The notes: generated by a model not told the origin, from the letters alone. 64,000 bases of DNA from an uncultured Emergencia sp. (GCA_937997955.1 CALLDR010000163.1:1-64000), one strand, 5' to 3'; counted from the first letter of the stretch, positions 50,675-59,391 are shown. Made by a program: numbers and translations.

Positions 50675-51921
50675 ACTTCCGCCTCTTCTGTACGCTGTCT
50701 GATACAGGAACACCTTTCTCCGAGATCGGTAATACCGGTATCCTTGCACTTTTCACAGGCGTATTTGATATCGGTATAGTCCATCTCATAGTTATTTTCT
50801 GTCAGGAGAACTGCCCGCTCCGCAGACAATTTATCCATAGAAGCTCTGATCCGTCTTCCCTCTTCTTCAGCGTTGCCCATGATCAATGCTTTAGAAAGCT
50901 GTGAACTGGTACTGCGTATTTCATCGTCCAGCTCCCGGATCCGCGGCAGTTTTTCATAGATCTCCTGTTTTCTGGCCTCCGCCTCCCGCTCAGCCTTTTC
51001 TCTCAGGAAATCATAGTACTGATTCAGTACCGCCTGGGTCACAACGATCTTCTTATTAACGTCTACGCCTTTCTTTTCCGCTTCCTTTCGCCAGTTTTCT
51101 AAAACCTTGTTGACATAGTTGAAGTTGGGACTTGAAATACCGGCTGTCTTTGTACAGGCTTCCAGCACCCGTTCCATGGTGTATCCCATTTCCCCGAACC
51201 AGACGTCCATCATGTTCTTCTCTGCTTCCGTGGCGTTTCTGGTAAAGCCCAGCGCCCGGAGAACTCTCTTGTAGCGGTAGTACCGCTCGTCCTCCTCCTG
51301 CAGCTTTTCGTTGACCTGGTCCGTGGTCATGAGGCCGTCTCTGGCCCATCCGGAAACCACCGTTTCCATGTAGTTGAGGCTTGTCTTATTTCTGTCTACA
51401 GAATATTTTACCGCAAAGCAAACCACCTCCGGCGTCGCGCCGTAGTCGGAAAGCCAGGACAGGATACGGGTCAGCTCTGAGGAGCTCAGTCCTCTTCCCA
51501 GGGTCTGCTCGATGGAGGTAAACATGGCCTTGACCGCCTTGTTGCCGAAGACGTTGTCCTTCTTCGCCTTTTCCGGCTCTCCCTTGGCAGGCCCCTTGTG
51601 CTTGCCGTACAAAAGCTCTTTTAAATTGATAAACTCGACAGCAAAATCTCTCTGGCCGCCTTCCGTCAGATAACGCTTTCTGATGACGCCCATTTTTTCC
51701 CAGTAATCCCAGGCGTCCATGATCTTTTGTTCGGATACAGACAGCTGCCTGGCCATAGCCTCCGTGCTCATCTCCAGCCCGTGCTCCGCGTAGGAAAGGG
51801 CGTAAAGATACACCTTGACAAAGACTCCGTCAGCTCCTGGCATATACTCGTTGATGAATATGTTTTCCACCTTCGTGTCGAGCAGGTAAAAATCTCTTGT
51901 CTTTTCCTTGATAAAATTCAT
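50644..51921 (-). CDS. DnaD-domain replication protein fused to a truncated DnaC-type helicase-loader N-terminus
   Basis: 425 residues. An N-terminal winged-helix part, two DnaD domains (about 125-200 and 215-290), then a part (about 305-412) that is the N-terminal helicase-binding region of clostridial DnaC loaders (IYEKLPRIRELDDEIRSTS, and a zinc cluster with Cys389, Cys392, Cys404, Cys406). The AAA+ ATPase that should follow is missing: the frame ends 19 residues after the zinc cluster, inside the start of the M23 gene. Lies upstream of dnaB in the replication block. Whether loader ATPase is provided elsewhere is open. Confidence 0.88.
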   Translation of the reverse strand: MNFIKEKTRDFYLLDTKVENIFINEYMPGADGVFVKVYLYALSYAEHGLEMSTEAMARQLSVSEQKIMDAWDYWEKMGVIRKRYLTEGGQRDFAVEFINLKELLYGKHKGPAKGEPEKAKKDNVFGNKAVKAMFTSIEQTLGRGLSSSELTRILSWLSDYGATPEVVCFAVKYSVDRNKTSLNYMETVVSGWARDGLMTTDQVNEKLQEEDERYYRYKRVLRALGFTRNATEAEKNMMDVWFGEMGYTMERVLEACTKTAGISSPNFNYVNKVLENWRKEAEKKGVDVNKKIVVTQAVLNQYYDFLREKAEREAEARKQEIYEKLPRIRELDDEIRSTSSQLSKALIMGNAEEEGRRIRASMDKLSAERAVLLTENNYEMDYTDIKYACEKCKDTGITDLGERCSCIRQRTEEAEVWVKKKSLEK

Positions 51922-51936
51922 CTGTTTTTACTTTCC

Positions 51937-52152
51937 TCACACCTCTTCTTTTTGATGAATCTCCTGATTCAGGTCGGAGAGCAGCGCCTCTACGTCGATT
52001 CCGTGGCCGTCCGCCGCCTGCTGCAGGGTCTCGTTTACGGCGCCGGGACAGCCTAAGCACAGCAATCCATGTCTCTCAAATACCGCTTCCAGTTTGTCAT
52101 CTGTGTCCATGTCCAAGATGTCACAGACCAGCATCTCTTCCGTAATCTTCAT
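51937..52152 (-). CDS. DUF1858 small protein
   Basis: 71 residues. The DUF1858 motif KITEEMLVCDILDMDTDDKLEAVFERHGLLCLGCPGA with the CLGC pair is clear. These proteins often sit near Fe-S or hybrid-cluster proteins and may bind a metal through the CxxC; function unknown. Two ATGs are possible; 52152 has AAGGG eight bases upstream. It sits between dnaB and the DnaD-type gene. Confidence 0.85.
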   Translation of the reverse strand: MKITEEMLVCDILDMDTDDKLEAVFERHGLLCLGCPGAVNETLQQAADGHGIDVEALLSDLNQEIHQKEEV

Positions 52153-52198
52153 GTTCATTACCCTTCTTTCCGGCCTGAATGAGCGTTCCTCCCCGCAA

Positions 52199-53515
52199 TC
52201 AGGCCATGTCGCTGAATTTGGTATATCTTGCTACCCAGGTCAGATCAAAGGTTTCCGTCGGTCCGCTTCTGTGCTTTGCCAGGTTGACCTCGCAGATCCC
52301 GGGTTTTTCTGAATTGTCTTTGTTGTAGTAATCATCTCGATACAGGAACATGACCATGTCGGCGTCCTGCTCGATGGAGCCGGATTCACGCAGGTCTGAC
52401 AGTATCGGCCTGTGGTCCTGCCTCTGCTCCGGCGCTCTGGAAAGCTGGGAAAGCACCAGGACCGGGCAGTCCATTTCTCTGGCGAGCAGCTTCAGGTATC
52501 TGGAAAGATTGCTGATCTCCTGCTGTCTGCTGTCGGTCTTGCCCTCCCCCTTCATCAGCTGAAGGTAGTCTATGATGACCAGATCCAGGCCCTTTTCGGC
52601 CTTCAGCCGCCGGCATTTGTTCTTCATTTCCAGCACGCTGATGCCAGGCGTATCGTCGATGTGTATCTTTGTCTTTGACAGAGAGTCCAGAGCCATATTG
52701 ATCCGGTCCCAGTCTCCCCGCTCGATATTGCCGGTCTTCAGTTTCTGCATCTCCACCCGGGATTCCATGGCCAAAAGCCGCTGGCCCAGCTGGGCCTTGG
52801 ACATTTCCAGGCTGAACAGCAGCACGGAAGCGCCTGACTTGATCGCCGCGTTCTGGGCGATGTTCAGGACAAAGGCGGTCTTTCCCATGGCCGGCCGGGC
52901 CGCTATGATGACCAGGTCCGACTTCTGCAGGCCGCTGGTCAGCTCGTCCAGCCTTTTAAATCCGGTGGACAGTCCGATGACCTGGCCCTGGGTCTGGATC
53001 GCCCGGTCGATCATGGACACGTTTTCCAGCAGTACCTCTTTGATGGGGGAGTAATCGCTCTTCTGTCCCCGCTGGGCGATCTCGAAGATGCCCTTCTCCG
53101 CGTAGTCCAGGATCTCCGAGGCGTCCATGGACTCTTCATATCCTTTTTCTCTGATGTCCTCGGCCGTTTTGATCAGTCTCCGCATAGCCGCCTTTTCCGC
53201 CACGATCCTGGCGTATTCCGCCGCGTTGACCGTGGACGGCGCTTCCGACGACAGGCTGCTGATATAGACTCTGCCGCCGACCATTTCCAGAGACTGCCGC
53301 TTCTTCAGTTCGTCGCAGACGGTGATGATGTCTACGGATACGTTCATTCTGAACAGCTCCACCATGACGTTGAAGATCTCCTTGTGGGCAGCGTCGTAAA
53401 AATCGTCGCCGGTGACCACGTCGATCACGTCAGCCAGAGCGTCTTTGCTCAACAGCGCCGCACCCAGAACGGACTTCTCCGCTTCTGTGTTATGGGGCGG
53501 AATTCTCTCTACCAT
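52199..53515 (-). CDS. dnaB: Replicative DNA helicase
   Basis: Hexameric 5'-3' helicase of the replication fork (called DnaC in Bacillus). N-terminal domain (PPHNTEAEKSVLGAALL), linker, and RecA-type ATPase with Walker A ARPAMGKTAF, Walker B LVIIDYLQLMKG, and FLYRDDYY near the C-terminus. 438 residues, complete. The ATG follows AAGGAG. No intein insertion. Follows rplI by 17 bp, as in Bacillus (gdpP-rplI-dnaC). Confidence 0.97.
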   Translation of the reverse strand: MVERIPPHNTEAEKSVLGAALLSKDALADVIDVVTGDDFYDAAHKEIFNVMVELFRMNVSVDIITVCDELKKRQSLEMVGGRVYISSLSSEAPSTVNAAEYARIVAEKAAMRRLIKTAEDIREKGYEESMDASEILDYAEKGIFEIAQRGQKSDYSPIKEVLLENVSMIDRAIQTQGQVIGLSTGFKRLDELTSGLQKSDLVIIAARPAMGKTAFVLNIAQNAAIKSGASVLLFSLEMSKAQLGQRLLAMESRVEMQKLKTGNIERGDWDRINMALDSLSKTKIHIDDTPGISVLEMKNKCRRLKAEKGLDLVIIDYLQLMKGEGKTDSRQQEISNLSRYLKLLAREMDCPVLVLSQLSRAPEQRQDHRPILSDLRESGSIEQDADMVMFLYRDDYYNKDNSEKPGICEVNLAKHRSGPTETFDLTWVARYTKFSDMA

Positions 53516-53532
53516 GCTGCCGCTCCTTCCGC

Positions 53533-53976
53533 TCAGTCAGTGACCTGCACGCTCAGCTTGCAGCTGACCTCTGGATAGAGCTTTACTCCGATCTCAAAGG
53601 TTCCGATATTCTTGATCGGGCTGTTCAGCTGGATCTTCTTTTTGTCCACGTTGAGCCCAGTCTGCTCTTTGACCGCTTCCGCGATGTCCTTGGACGTGAT
53701 GGAGCCGAACAGGCGGCCGCCTTCGCCGGACTTGGTCTTGATGACGACTTTGGCTTCTTCCAGCTTCGCGCCCAGCTCCTGGGCCGCGGCCTTTTCCTCC
53801 GCCTTCTTCTGGGCCATCAGCTCCTTCTGCTTTTCCAGGCTTCTGATATTGCCCTGGGTCGCCTCTGTGGCGTAGCCCTTCGGCAGAAGCATGTTTCTGG
53901 CGTAGCCGTCGCTGACCTTTACGATATCTCCCGCTTTACCGGTTCCTTTTACGTCTCTATTTAAAATTACAATCAT
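53533..53976 (-). CDS. rplI: Ribosomal protein bL9
   Basis: 147 residues. N-terminal domain (MIVILNRDVKGTGKAGDIVKVSDGYARNMLLPKGYA), a long connecting helix rich in Lys and Ala, and the C-terminal domain (IKTKSGEGGRLFGSITSKDIAEAVKEQ). Binds 23S rRNA at the L1 stalk base. Gene order gdpP-rplI-dnaB is conserved near the origin in Bacillota. Confidence 0.98.
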   Translation of the reverse strand: MIVILNRDVKGTGKAGDIVKVSDGYARNMLLPKGYATEATQGNIRSLEKQKELMAQKKAEEKAAAQELGAKLEEAKVVIKTKSGEGGRLFGSITSKDIAEAVKEQTGLNVDKKKIQLNSPIKNIGTFEIGVKLYPEVSCKLSVQVTD

Positions 53977-53989
53977 GTCTTTTTCCTCC

Positions 53990-55741
53990 TTAATTCTTTA
54001 TCATGTCAAGTACCTGGGATATGGCTTCCTCCGGCGTGCACTCCACCTGGGCTCCTGCCGTGGTCAGATGTCCGCCTCCGCCCATGCGCTCCATCAGCAC
54101 CTGGACGTTGATGTCCCCGAGGGATCTGGCGCTGATCACCGTCCTGCCCGTCTCCGTCCTGCCCGCGACAAAGGACGCCTTGATGCCTTTGATGGTCAAA
54201 AGCTCGTCGGCCACCTGGGAATTCAGGACCTGGGCGTTCTCATTCCATCCGTCGCAGATGGAGGTGGCGATGCCTTCCTCGTGGAAATCCGCGGCGGCTA
54301 TGCACCTTGCCCGTACTTTAAAAGCTTCCATATCTGTCTGAAAAAACCGCTTCACCTCTGCGGTGTCCGCTCCTGCCCGTCTCAGCCAGGCGGCGGCTTC
54401 AAAGGTTCTTACACCGGTCTTTACGGCGAATCGGTTGGTATCCACGGTCATGCCCGCCAGAAGGGCTTCCGCTTCCAGCTTGACCAGGGTCTTCTTCGGC
54501 GCGGCGTACTGCAGGATCTCGCTGACCAGCTCCGCCGTAGAGGAAGCATAGGACTCGATATAGGAAAGGGTCGGCGCCGCTACGCAGTCCTCCGCCCTCC
54601 GGTGGTGGTCGATGACCACGATCCGGTCCGTCAGCTCCAGCAACCTAGCGTTTTCGGAATAGCTTGGACGGTGGGTGTCCAGCAGCACCACCAGCGTATC
54701 CTTGTCCGTGATGGCTTCCGCTTTTTTATTATTGATAAACTGATAGTTTTCTGTTGCTTTCGCCTGCTGGTAGATCACCTGCAGGGATTCATTGACGTTG
54801 TTGATGACGATATACGCGTCTCGGCCGATGGTCATGCACATCCGGTAAATTCCCAGGGCGGAGCCGAAAGCGTCCATGTCGGGATTGGCGTGGCCCATGA
54901 TGACCACCCGTTTGGACTGGTCGATCAGCTGCTTCAGCGCGTGGGCGACCACGCGGGACTTGCCCTTGTTTCCCTTTTCAACGGTCTGCAGCTTTCCGCC
55001 GTAGTATTCCACCTTGCTGCCCTGCTTGATGACAGCCTGGTCGCCGCCCCGTCCCAGAGCCAGGTCCAGCGCCGCGTTGGCGTACTCCTCTGTCTCGATC
55101 AGGTTTTTCCCGCAGATGCCGATGCCGATGCTGAGGCTCATAGGAAAATCTGCCTCTGTCTCGATCTGCCGCACTTCGTCCAAGAGGGCGAACTTGCTGT
55201 CTATCATGCCCCGCACGCAGGAGTACGGGAAGTATATGATGTACTGCTCTTCGTTGAGCTGGTTGATGGAGCCTGTGCATTTGGAGGCCCATTTGCGTAT
55301 GGCTTTATCCACCTCTGTGGACACCAGCATTCTCTTGCCGGCGGAGGTGCTGGCGATCAGATCGTCGTAGTTGTCGATATTGATCTTGGCTACGCAGACC
55401 CTTTCGTCGTTGTACCGCTCCTTCAGATTTTCAAAATTTGTGATATCTTCAAAGAAGACCAGCAGGTTGGCGTCCTCCCCTTCTCCTTCAAGGTTGATCA
55501 TCAATCGGAACTGTTTTCCGTTCCGCTCCAGCACCCGGTACTGGTCGGAGCCGATCTCCTGAAACAGCTCGGAAACCTTGATCCCTGTCAAAGCGAAAAA
55601 ATCCGCGCTTTCGATTCCATCATAAATGAAAACCTCACTGATGTGGTCGTTGGACCGGACGACTTTTCCGTTCCTGCTGACGATGCACATCGGAAGGGGG
55701 ATATAGGATGAAACCAGCTTCCCAAATAATGTTTCTGACAT
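53990..55741 (-). CDS. gdpP: Cyclic-di-AMP phosphodiesterase GdpP-like, without membrane helices
   Basis: 583 residues: PAS domain (about 1-105), degenerate GGDEF domain (about 110-240), DHH domain (275-430) with GHANPDMDAFGS (His284, Asp288, Asp290), LLDTHRPS, VIDHHRRA and DHHA1 with MGGGGHLTTAGAQV. GdpP hydrolyses c-di-AMP, controlling K+ homeostasis and wall stress. Usual GdpP is about 650 residues with two N-terminal membrane helices; here the PAS domain begins within the first 15 residues and no helix precedes it, so the protein should be soluble. GAGGATAAAAA precedes the ATG. Confidence 0.9.
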   Translation of the reverse strand: MSETLFGKLVSSYIPLPMCIVSRNGKVVRSNDHISEVFIYDGIESADFFALTGIKVSELFQEIGSDQYRVLERNGKQFRLMINLEGEGEDANLLVFFEDITNFENLKERYNDERVCVAKINIDNYDDLIASTSAGKRMLVSTEVDKAIRKWASKCTGSINQLNEEQYIIYFPYSCVRGMIDSKFALLDEVRQIETEADFPMSLSIGIGICGKNLIETEEYANAALDLALGRGGDQAVIKQGSKVEYYGGKLQTVEKGNKGKSRVVAHALKQLIDQSKRVVIMGHANPDMDAFGSALGIYRMCMTIGRDAYIVINNVNESLQVIYQQAKATENYQFINNKKAEAITDKDTLVVLLDTHRPSYSENARLLELTDRIVVIDHHRRAEDCVAAPTLSYIESYASSTAELVSEILQYAAPKKTLVKLEAEALLAGMTVDTNRFAVKTGVRTFEAAAWLRRAGADTAEVKRFFQTDMEAFKVRARCIAAADFHEEGIATSICDGWNENAQVLNSQVADELLTIKGIKASFVAGRTETGRTVISARSLGDINVQVLMERMGGGGHLTTAGAQVECTPEEAISQVLDMIKN

Positions 55742-55781
55742 TTTTTATCCTCTTCTTTTATCCTCTTCATTCACAAACAGC

Positions 55782-55799
55782 GGTATATTTAAATATACC
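55782..55799. repeat. 18-bp perfect palindrome in the gdpP leader
   Basis: GGTATATTTAAATATACC lies between the gdpP promoter and its start codon. It can be an operator or an mRNA hairpin with no loop; a regulator is not identified. Confidence 0.7.
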
Positions 55800-55845
55800 A
55801 TGAAACTGTTCTTCATTGGTGTAGTTTTTGTGATAATAATAGAAT

Positions 55846-55874
55846 AGTATACCACATTTCTGCTTAGATTGCAA
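55846..55874 (-). promoter_or_regulatory. Sigma-A promoter of gdpP-rplI-dnaB
   Basis: TTGCAA (55874-55869) and TATACT (55851-55846) are 17 bp apart on the minus strand. Confidence 0.75.
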
Positions 55875-55903
55875 AGTATTCGCGATTTGCCGCTTCTTCT
55901 GCC

Positions 55904-56584
55904 CTACCGGTCGGCATGCCTGCCCGCCGGTACGCCGGACAATTCTCTGACCCGGAGCCTGCCGCCGCACCTGCTGCATCTGTAATATTCCGGATGATCG
56001 ACCACTCTGCTCCTGCGCATACGATAGAACCTGACGCCGCAGGCGGCGCACTCTATTTCATATTTATATTGAGGTTCTTCCTCTTCCCTCGGCAGACCCG
56101 GTATCTGGCTGCTGTCCGCTCTCACTCTGATGTGGCTGCCGCAGGCCCGGTTGATCCGGTCGGCCAGCGATTTCCACTTCTGCCCGTGATTGAGACAGCC
56201 GGGACACGTATGGAGCAGCTCGTGAAAGATCACGTCCTTCAGGACTTCATCTGAACATCTTTCCATGATGGAGGATACTTCTATGACGAATCCCGTCCTG
56301 CCCCTCTCCCTCACCACCTTGCAGCATCCCAGCCGCTTCTTTGCCCGCCGGTTTTCCCTAATTGCGAAGATCTTCCGCGATGGCTCTATTCCGATGGCTC
56401 TCATCTCTCCGATACAGGTATCCATCAGGGACGCCAGCCGGGCGGCAAAGTCACTGCCGGAAGACGCGCCGGAGGACCCGTTGCCGCACGGCGGTCCGGA
56501 GAGCGCGGCGCGGTCGTGGGTCTTTTCCGGATATATGCTTTTATCTGCGCTTCTATTTGTGCTATTATGTGTGCTTTTTTCCAC
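55904..56584 (-). CDS. SprT-like zinc metalloprotein
   Basis: 226 residues. The SprT active-site motif is FHELLHTCPGCLNHGQKWKSLADRIN (HExxH plus a further ligand His), followed by a C-terminal zinc ribbon with CAACG and CSRCGG. The N-terminal 45 residues are Ser/Gly/Asn-rich and not conserved. The start is uncertain: GTG at 56584 (AGGA nine bases upstream) or TTG at 56587. Eukaryotic relatives (SPRTN) cut DNA-protein crosslinks; bacterial function is unknown. Lies between the gdpP promoter and parB. Confidence 0.85.
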   Translation of the reverse strand: MEKSTHNSTNRSADKSIYPEKTHDRAALSGPPCGNGSSGASSGSDFAARLASLMDTCIGEMRAIGIEPSRKIFAIRENRRAKKRLGCCKVVRERGRTGFVIEVSSIMERCSDEVLKDVIFHELLHTCPGCLNHGQKWKSLADRINRACGSHIRVRADSSQIPGLPREEEEPQYKYEIECAACGVRFYRMRRSRVVDHPEYYRCSRCGGRLRVRELSGVPAGRHADR

Positions 56585-56679
56585 CAACTTCGATCCTTTT
56601 CTCCTTTTTTACGCGCGCGTTACCCGCGTGCTGTATGCTTCTCTTTCACGTCCTGCGCGCGGCCGGACCTCCGGCCGGA

Positions 56680-56711
56680 AAAGAAACAGGATGCTCCCGA
56701 AAGGGCATCCT
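56680..56711 (-). terminator. Terminator of parB
   Basis: AGGATGC (56711-56705 on the minus strand) pairs with GCATCCT (56694-56688) around a CCCTTTCGGG-type loop, then TGTTTCTTTT follows. It begins 30 bp after the parB stop. Another GGCCGGA/TCCGGCC hairpin lies at 56661-56676. Confidence 0.8.
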
Positions 56712-56720
56712 GGCTTTTAT

Positions 56721-56736
56721 GGTTTCATGTGAAACA
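56721..56736. promoter_or_regulatory. Probable degenerate parS site
   Basis: GGTTTCATGTGAAACA matches the ParB site TGTTTCACGTGAAACA at 14 of 16 positions, with the TTTCA/TGAAA arms intact. It is four bases past the parB stop, so two parS-like sites bracket parA-parB. Confidence 0.65.
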
Positions 56737-56740
56737 ATCC

Positions 56741-57649
56741 TTACTGTTCCACAGATTTCAACAATTCTATCAATCGATTCAATTCTTCAGTACTGTAGTA
56801 TTCCAGCTCGATGCTGCCCTTTTTTCCCTTTTGATTGATGCTGACTCGGGTGCCGAACAGGCTTTTCAATTCCTGCTCCACATGAAGCGTATCGGCGCTC
56901 TTGGTCTTTTTCGCGGGCTTCTTTTTCACCTTGCCCGCGCCGGACGCCAGCTCCTCCACCTTCCTTACGGACAGGCCTTCGTCTATGATCCTCCTGCACA
57001 GCTGGGCCTGCAGAACCTTGTCCTGAATGGGTATCAGCGCCCTGGCGTGGCCTGTGGTCAGCTTTCCCTCTGTCACCAGCTGCTGGATCTCCACCGGCAG
57101 CTTCAGCAGACGAAGCGCGTTGGTGATATACGGACGGCTTTTGCTGACGCTCTTGGATACCTCCTCCTGGGTCAGACCGTAGGTCTTGATCATCTGATGC
57201 AGCCCTTCCGCCTCCTCTATCGGATTCAGATCCTCCCGCTGCATGTTCTCTATGATGGCGATGAGCATGTTCTCCTCATCGGTAAACTCTCTGATCAGAC
57301 ACGGAACCTCTTTTAATTCCGCTTTTCTCGCCGCTCTCCATCTGCGTTCTCCCGCGACGATCTCATATCCCCTTTTTCTTTTTCTGACGACCAGAGGCTG
57401 TATGATGCCGTGCTCTGTAATAGAGGCGGCCAGTTCGCTGATCTTCTCCTCGTCAAAGGTCTTTCTCGGCTGATTTTCGTTGGGCTTTATCTCATTGATG
57501 TCGATGTATGAGACGGCCTCTCTCCCTTCAGCGGGCGAGCCTTCCTCGTCCTTTCTGTCCGCTCTGTCAGGCTGTACCGCAGGCGCCTGATCAGCAAAGA
57601 GGGCGTCCAGGCCTCTGCCCAATCCTCTGTTCTTCGCTTTTCCTGCCAT
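56741..57649 (-). CDS. parB: Chromosome-partitioning protein ParB/Spo0J
   Basis: CTP-dependent DNA clamp that loads on parS and recruits SMC. 302 residues: N-terminal basic tag RGLGRGLDALFAD, CTPase domain with NPNENQPRKTFD-like NENQPRKTF and the GERRWRAARKA box, HTH (LTQEEVSKSVSKSRPYITNALRLLKLP) and C-terminal dimerisation domain. ATG 57649 shares bases with the parA stop (TAATG). Flanked by two parS sites. Confidence 0.97.
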   Translation of the reverse strand: MAGKAKNRGLGRGLDALFADQAPAVQPDRADRKDEEGSPAEGREAVSYIDINEIKPNENQPRKTFDEEKISELAASITEHGIIQPLVVRKRKRGYEIVAGERRWRAARKAELKEVPCLIREFTDEENMLIAIIENMQREDLNPIEEAEGLHQMIKTYGLTQEEVSKSVSKSRPYITNALRLLKLPVEIQQLVTEGKLTTGHARALIPIQDKVLQAQLCRRIIDEGLSVRKVEELASGAGKVKKKPAKKTKSADTLHVEQELKSLFGTRVSINQKGKKGSIELEYYSTEELNRLIELLKSVEQ

Positions 57650-58422
57650 TAACGGTTTTCCTCCCATTCAAGAAATTCTTCCGCGAAATCTCTGTAGGCT
57701 TCCGCGCCTCTGGACTTCGGATCGTATTCGGTGATGGCCATACCGAAGCTGGGCGCTTCCGCCAGACGGATATTCCTTGGGATAACGGTGGAGTAGACCT
57801 TGGAGCCAAAGTATTTCTTTACCTCCTGCACCACCTGAATGGACAAGTTGGTTCTGCCGTCAAACATGCTGAGAATGACGCCTTCTATTTCCAGCTTCTT
57901 GTTCAGATTCTTCTTCACCAGCTCGATGGTGCTGACCAGCTGGCTCACGCCCTCCAGAGCGTAAAACTCGCATTGAATCGGAATCAGCACGCTTTCCACA
58001 GCGGTCAGGGAATTGATGGTCAGCAGGCCGAGAGACGGCGGACAGTCGATGAACACGTAATCATAGTCGTCCTTTACCTTCTCGATAGCCTTGCGGAGCC
58101 TTCCCTCTCTCCCCTCAAATTCTACCAATTCTATTTCCGCCCCTGCCAGATCTACACTGGCAGGTATGATATCCAAATTTTCCACACCTGTATTGATGAT
58201 TGCCTTTTTCGTATCAAAGTCATCTTCTATAAGCAGATCATAAACGGTGTATTGCAGATCCTTTTTAGAGATGCCGATGCCGCTGGTGGTATTTCCCTGC
58301 GGATCGATATCCAACATCAGTATTTTCTTATCTCTCATTGCCAGACTTGCGCCTAAATTAATATTGGTCGTTGTTTTTCCTACACCGCCCTTTTGGTTAA
58401 AAATCGCAATTGCTTTTCCCAA
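57649..58422 (-). CDS. parA: Chromosome-partitioning ATPase ParA/Soj
   Basis: Deviant Walker A ATPase, 257 residues, KGGVGKTTTNINLG, FIDCPPSLGLLTINSL, and the conserved RNIRLAEAPSFGMAITEYDPKSRGAEAYRDFA. Binds DNA non-specifically with ATP and works with ParB; also influences DnaA. Starts 92 bp after the noc stop; the intervening DNA carries parS. Confidence 0.97.
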   Translation of the reverse strand: MGKAIAIFNQKGGVGKTTTNINLGASLAMRDKKILMLDIDPQGNTTSGIGISKKDLQYTVYDLLIEDDFDTKKAIINTGVENLDIIPASVDLAGAEIELVEFEGREGRLRKAIEKVKDDYDYVFIDCPPSLGLLTINSLTAVESVLIPIQCEFYALEGVSQLVSTIELVKKNLNKKLEIEGVILSMFDGRTNLSIQVVQEVKKYFGSKVYSTVIPRNIRLAEAPSFGMAITEYDPKSRGAEAYRDFAEEFLEWEENR

Positions 58423-58505
58423 TGTTATGCCTCCTGCTAAATTTCTTACTGCTACTATTATATCGTATCTCCACGGATTTTACCACCCGTTTTGCACAAA
58501 AAAAT

Positions 58506-58531
58506 AGAGATGTTTCACGTGAAACATCTCT
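58506..58531. promoter_or_regulatory. Perfect parS site overlapping the end of noc, in a terminator-like palindrome
   Basis: TGTTTCACGTGAAACA (58511-58526) is the exact consensus site for ParB. It forms the centre of a 26-bp perfect palindrome (58506-58531). On the minus strand the palindrome is followed by ATTTTTTTG, so as RNA it looks like a terminator. The site encodes the last codons and stop of noc. Confidence 0.95.
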
Positions 58532-59309
58532 GATTTTTTGGAATCACGATTTTCAGCTCGACATATTCCCCTTTATCGTCCTCATAAAACTCCGCGTTCT
58601 CCTCCATATCGTGGATCTGGGCGAACGCCTTTTTTATAGTATTCATATATATTTTATAACTTATATATCCTATCTTTTTCTTCTTACTCATGGAGGCCTC
58701 TTCCTTAGCCAGATACTCGTCGATGAGCTTTTCTGTCTGCTTTACGTTGAGATTGTGATTGATCACTCTCTGCAGCACCTTTTTTCTGATCTCCGGCTTG
58801 TCCACCCGCAAAAGAGCTCTCGCGTGGCGCTCGGTCAGATGGGCGTCCACCAGCTGCTGCTGGATGTCCGGCGGCAGGGTCAAGATGCGCAGCTTGTTGG
58901 AAATAGTGGACTGGCGCTTGCCGATCCTGGCCGCCAGCTCTCCCTGAGTAAGACCGAAATCATCGATCAGCTTCTTATAGGCATAGGCCTCCTCTATGTA
59001 ACTGAGATCCTCCCGCTGTACGTTTTCCACTACGGAAATGAAAGCGGCGTCCTTCTCATCAAAATCTTTGATCAGAGCCGGAATCCTGCTGAGTCCCGCC
59101 AGCTTGGCGGCCCGCAGTCTTCGCTCACCGGCAATAAGAGAATATGTTCCATCTTTATCTTTTTTTACCAAAATAGGCTGCAAAACGCCGTATTCCGCGA
59201 TGGAATCTCTCAGATCAAAGAGCTCTTCCTCCGAGAAGAACTTTCTCGGCTGTTCCGGGTTTGTACACACACTGCTGATAGGCAGCTCCACACTTTTACG
59301 CTGTAACAT
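58515..59309 (-). CDS. noc: Nucleoid occlusion protein Noc
   Basis: ParB paralogue of 264 residues that prevents septation over the nucleoid. CTPase domain (TNPEQPRKFFSEEELFDLRDSI, GERRLRAAKLAG), HTH (LTQGELAARIGKRQSTISNKLRIL) and C-terminal domain. Distinguished from ParB by its position upstream of parA and by a Noc-type DNA site nearby. Its last four codons and stop lie in a parS site. The short AT-rich stretch near the C-terminus (KKKKIGYISYKIYM) is as in other Noc. Confidence 0.9.
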   Translation of the reverse strand: MLQRKSVELPISSVCTNPEQPRKFFSEEELFDLRDSIAEYGVLQPILVKKDKDGTYSLIAGERRLRAAKLAGLSRIPALIKDFDEKDAAFISVVENVQREDLSYIEEAYAYKKLIDDFGLTQGELAARIGKRQSTISNKLRILTLPPDIQQQLVDAHLTERHARALLRVDKPEIRKKVLQRVINHNLNVKQTEKLIDEYLAKEEASMSKKKKIGYISYKIYMNTIKKAFAQIHDMEENAEFYEDDKGEYVELKIVIPKNQRCFT

Positions 59310-59340
59310 GGTATCCCTCCTTTTTAAACATCATACCATG

Positions 59341-59354
59341 TTTTCCCGGGAAAT
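59341..59354. promoter_or_regulatory. Noc-binding site (NBS) upstream of noc
   Basis: TTTTCCCGGGAAAT matches the Bacillus Noc site ATTTCCCGGGAAAT at 13 of 14 positions and sits 32 bp upstream of the noc start codon. It may allow Noc to control its own gene. Confidence 0.8.
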
Positions 59355-59391
59355 GATACAAAAAGCGTTCGACAAAAAAACCCATACTTCG

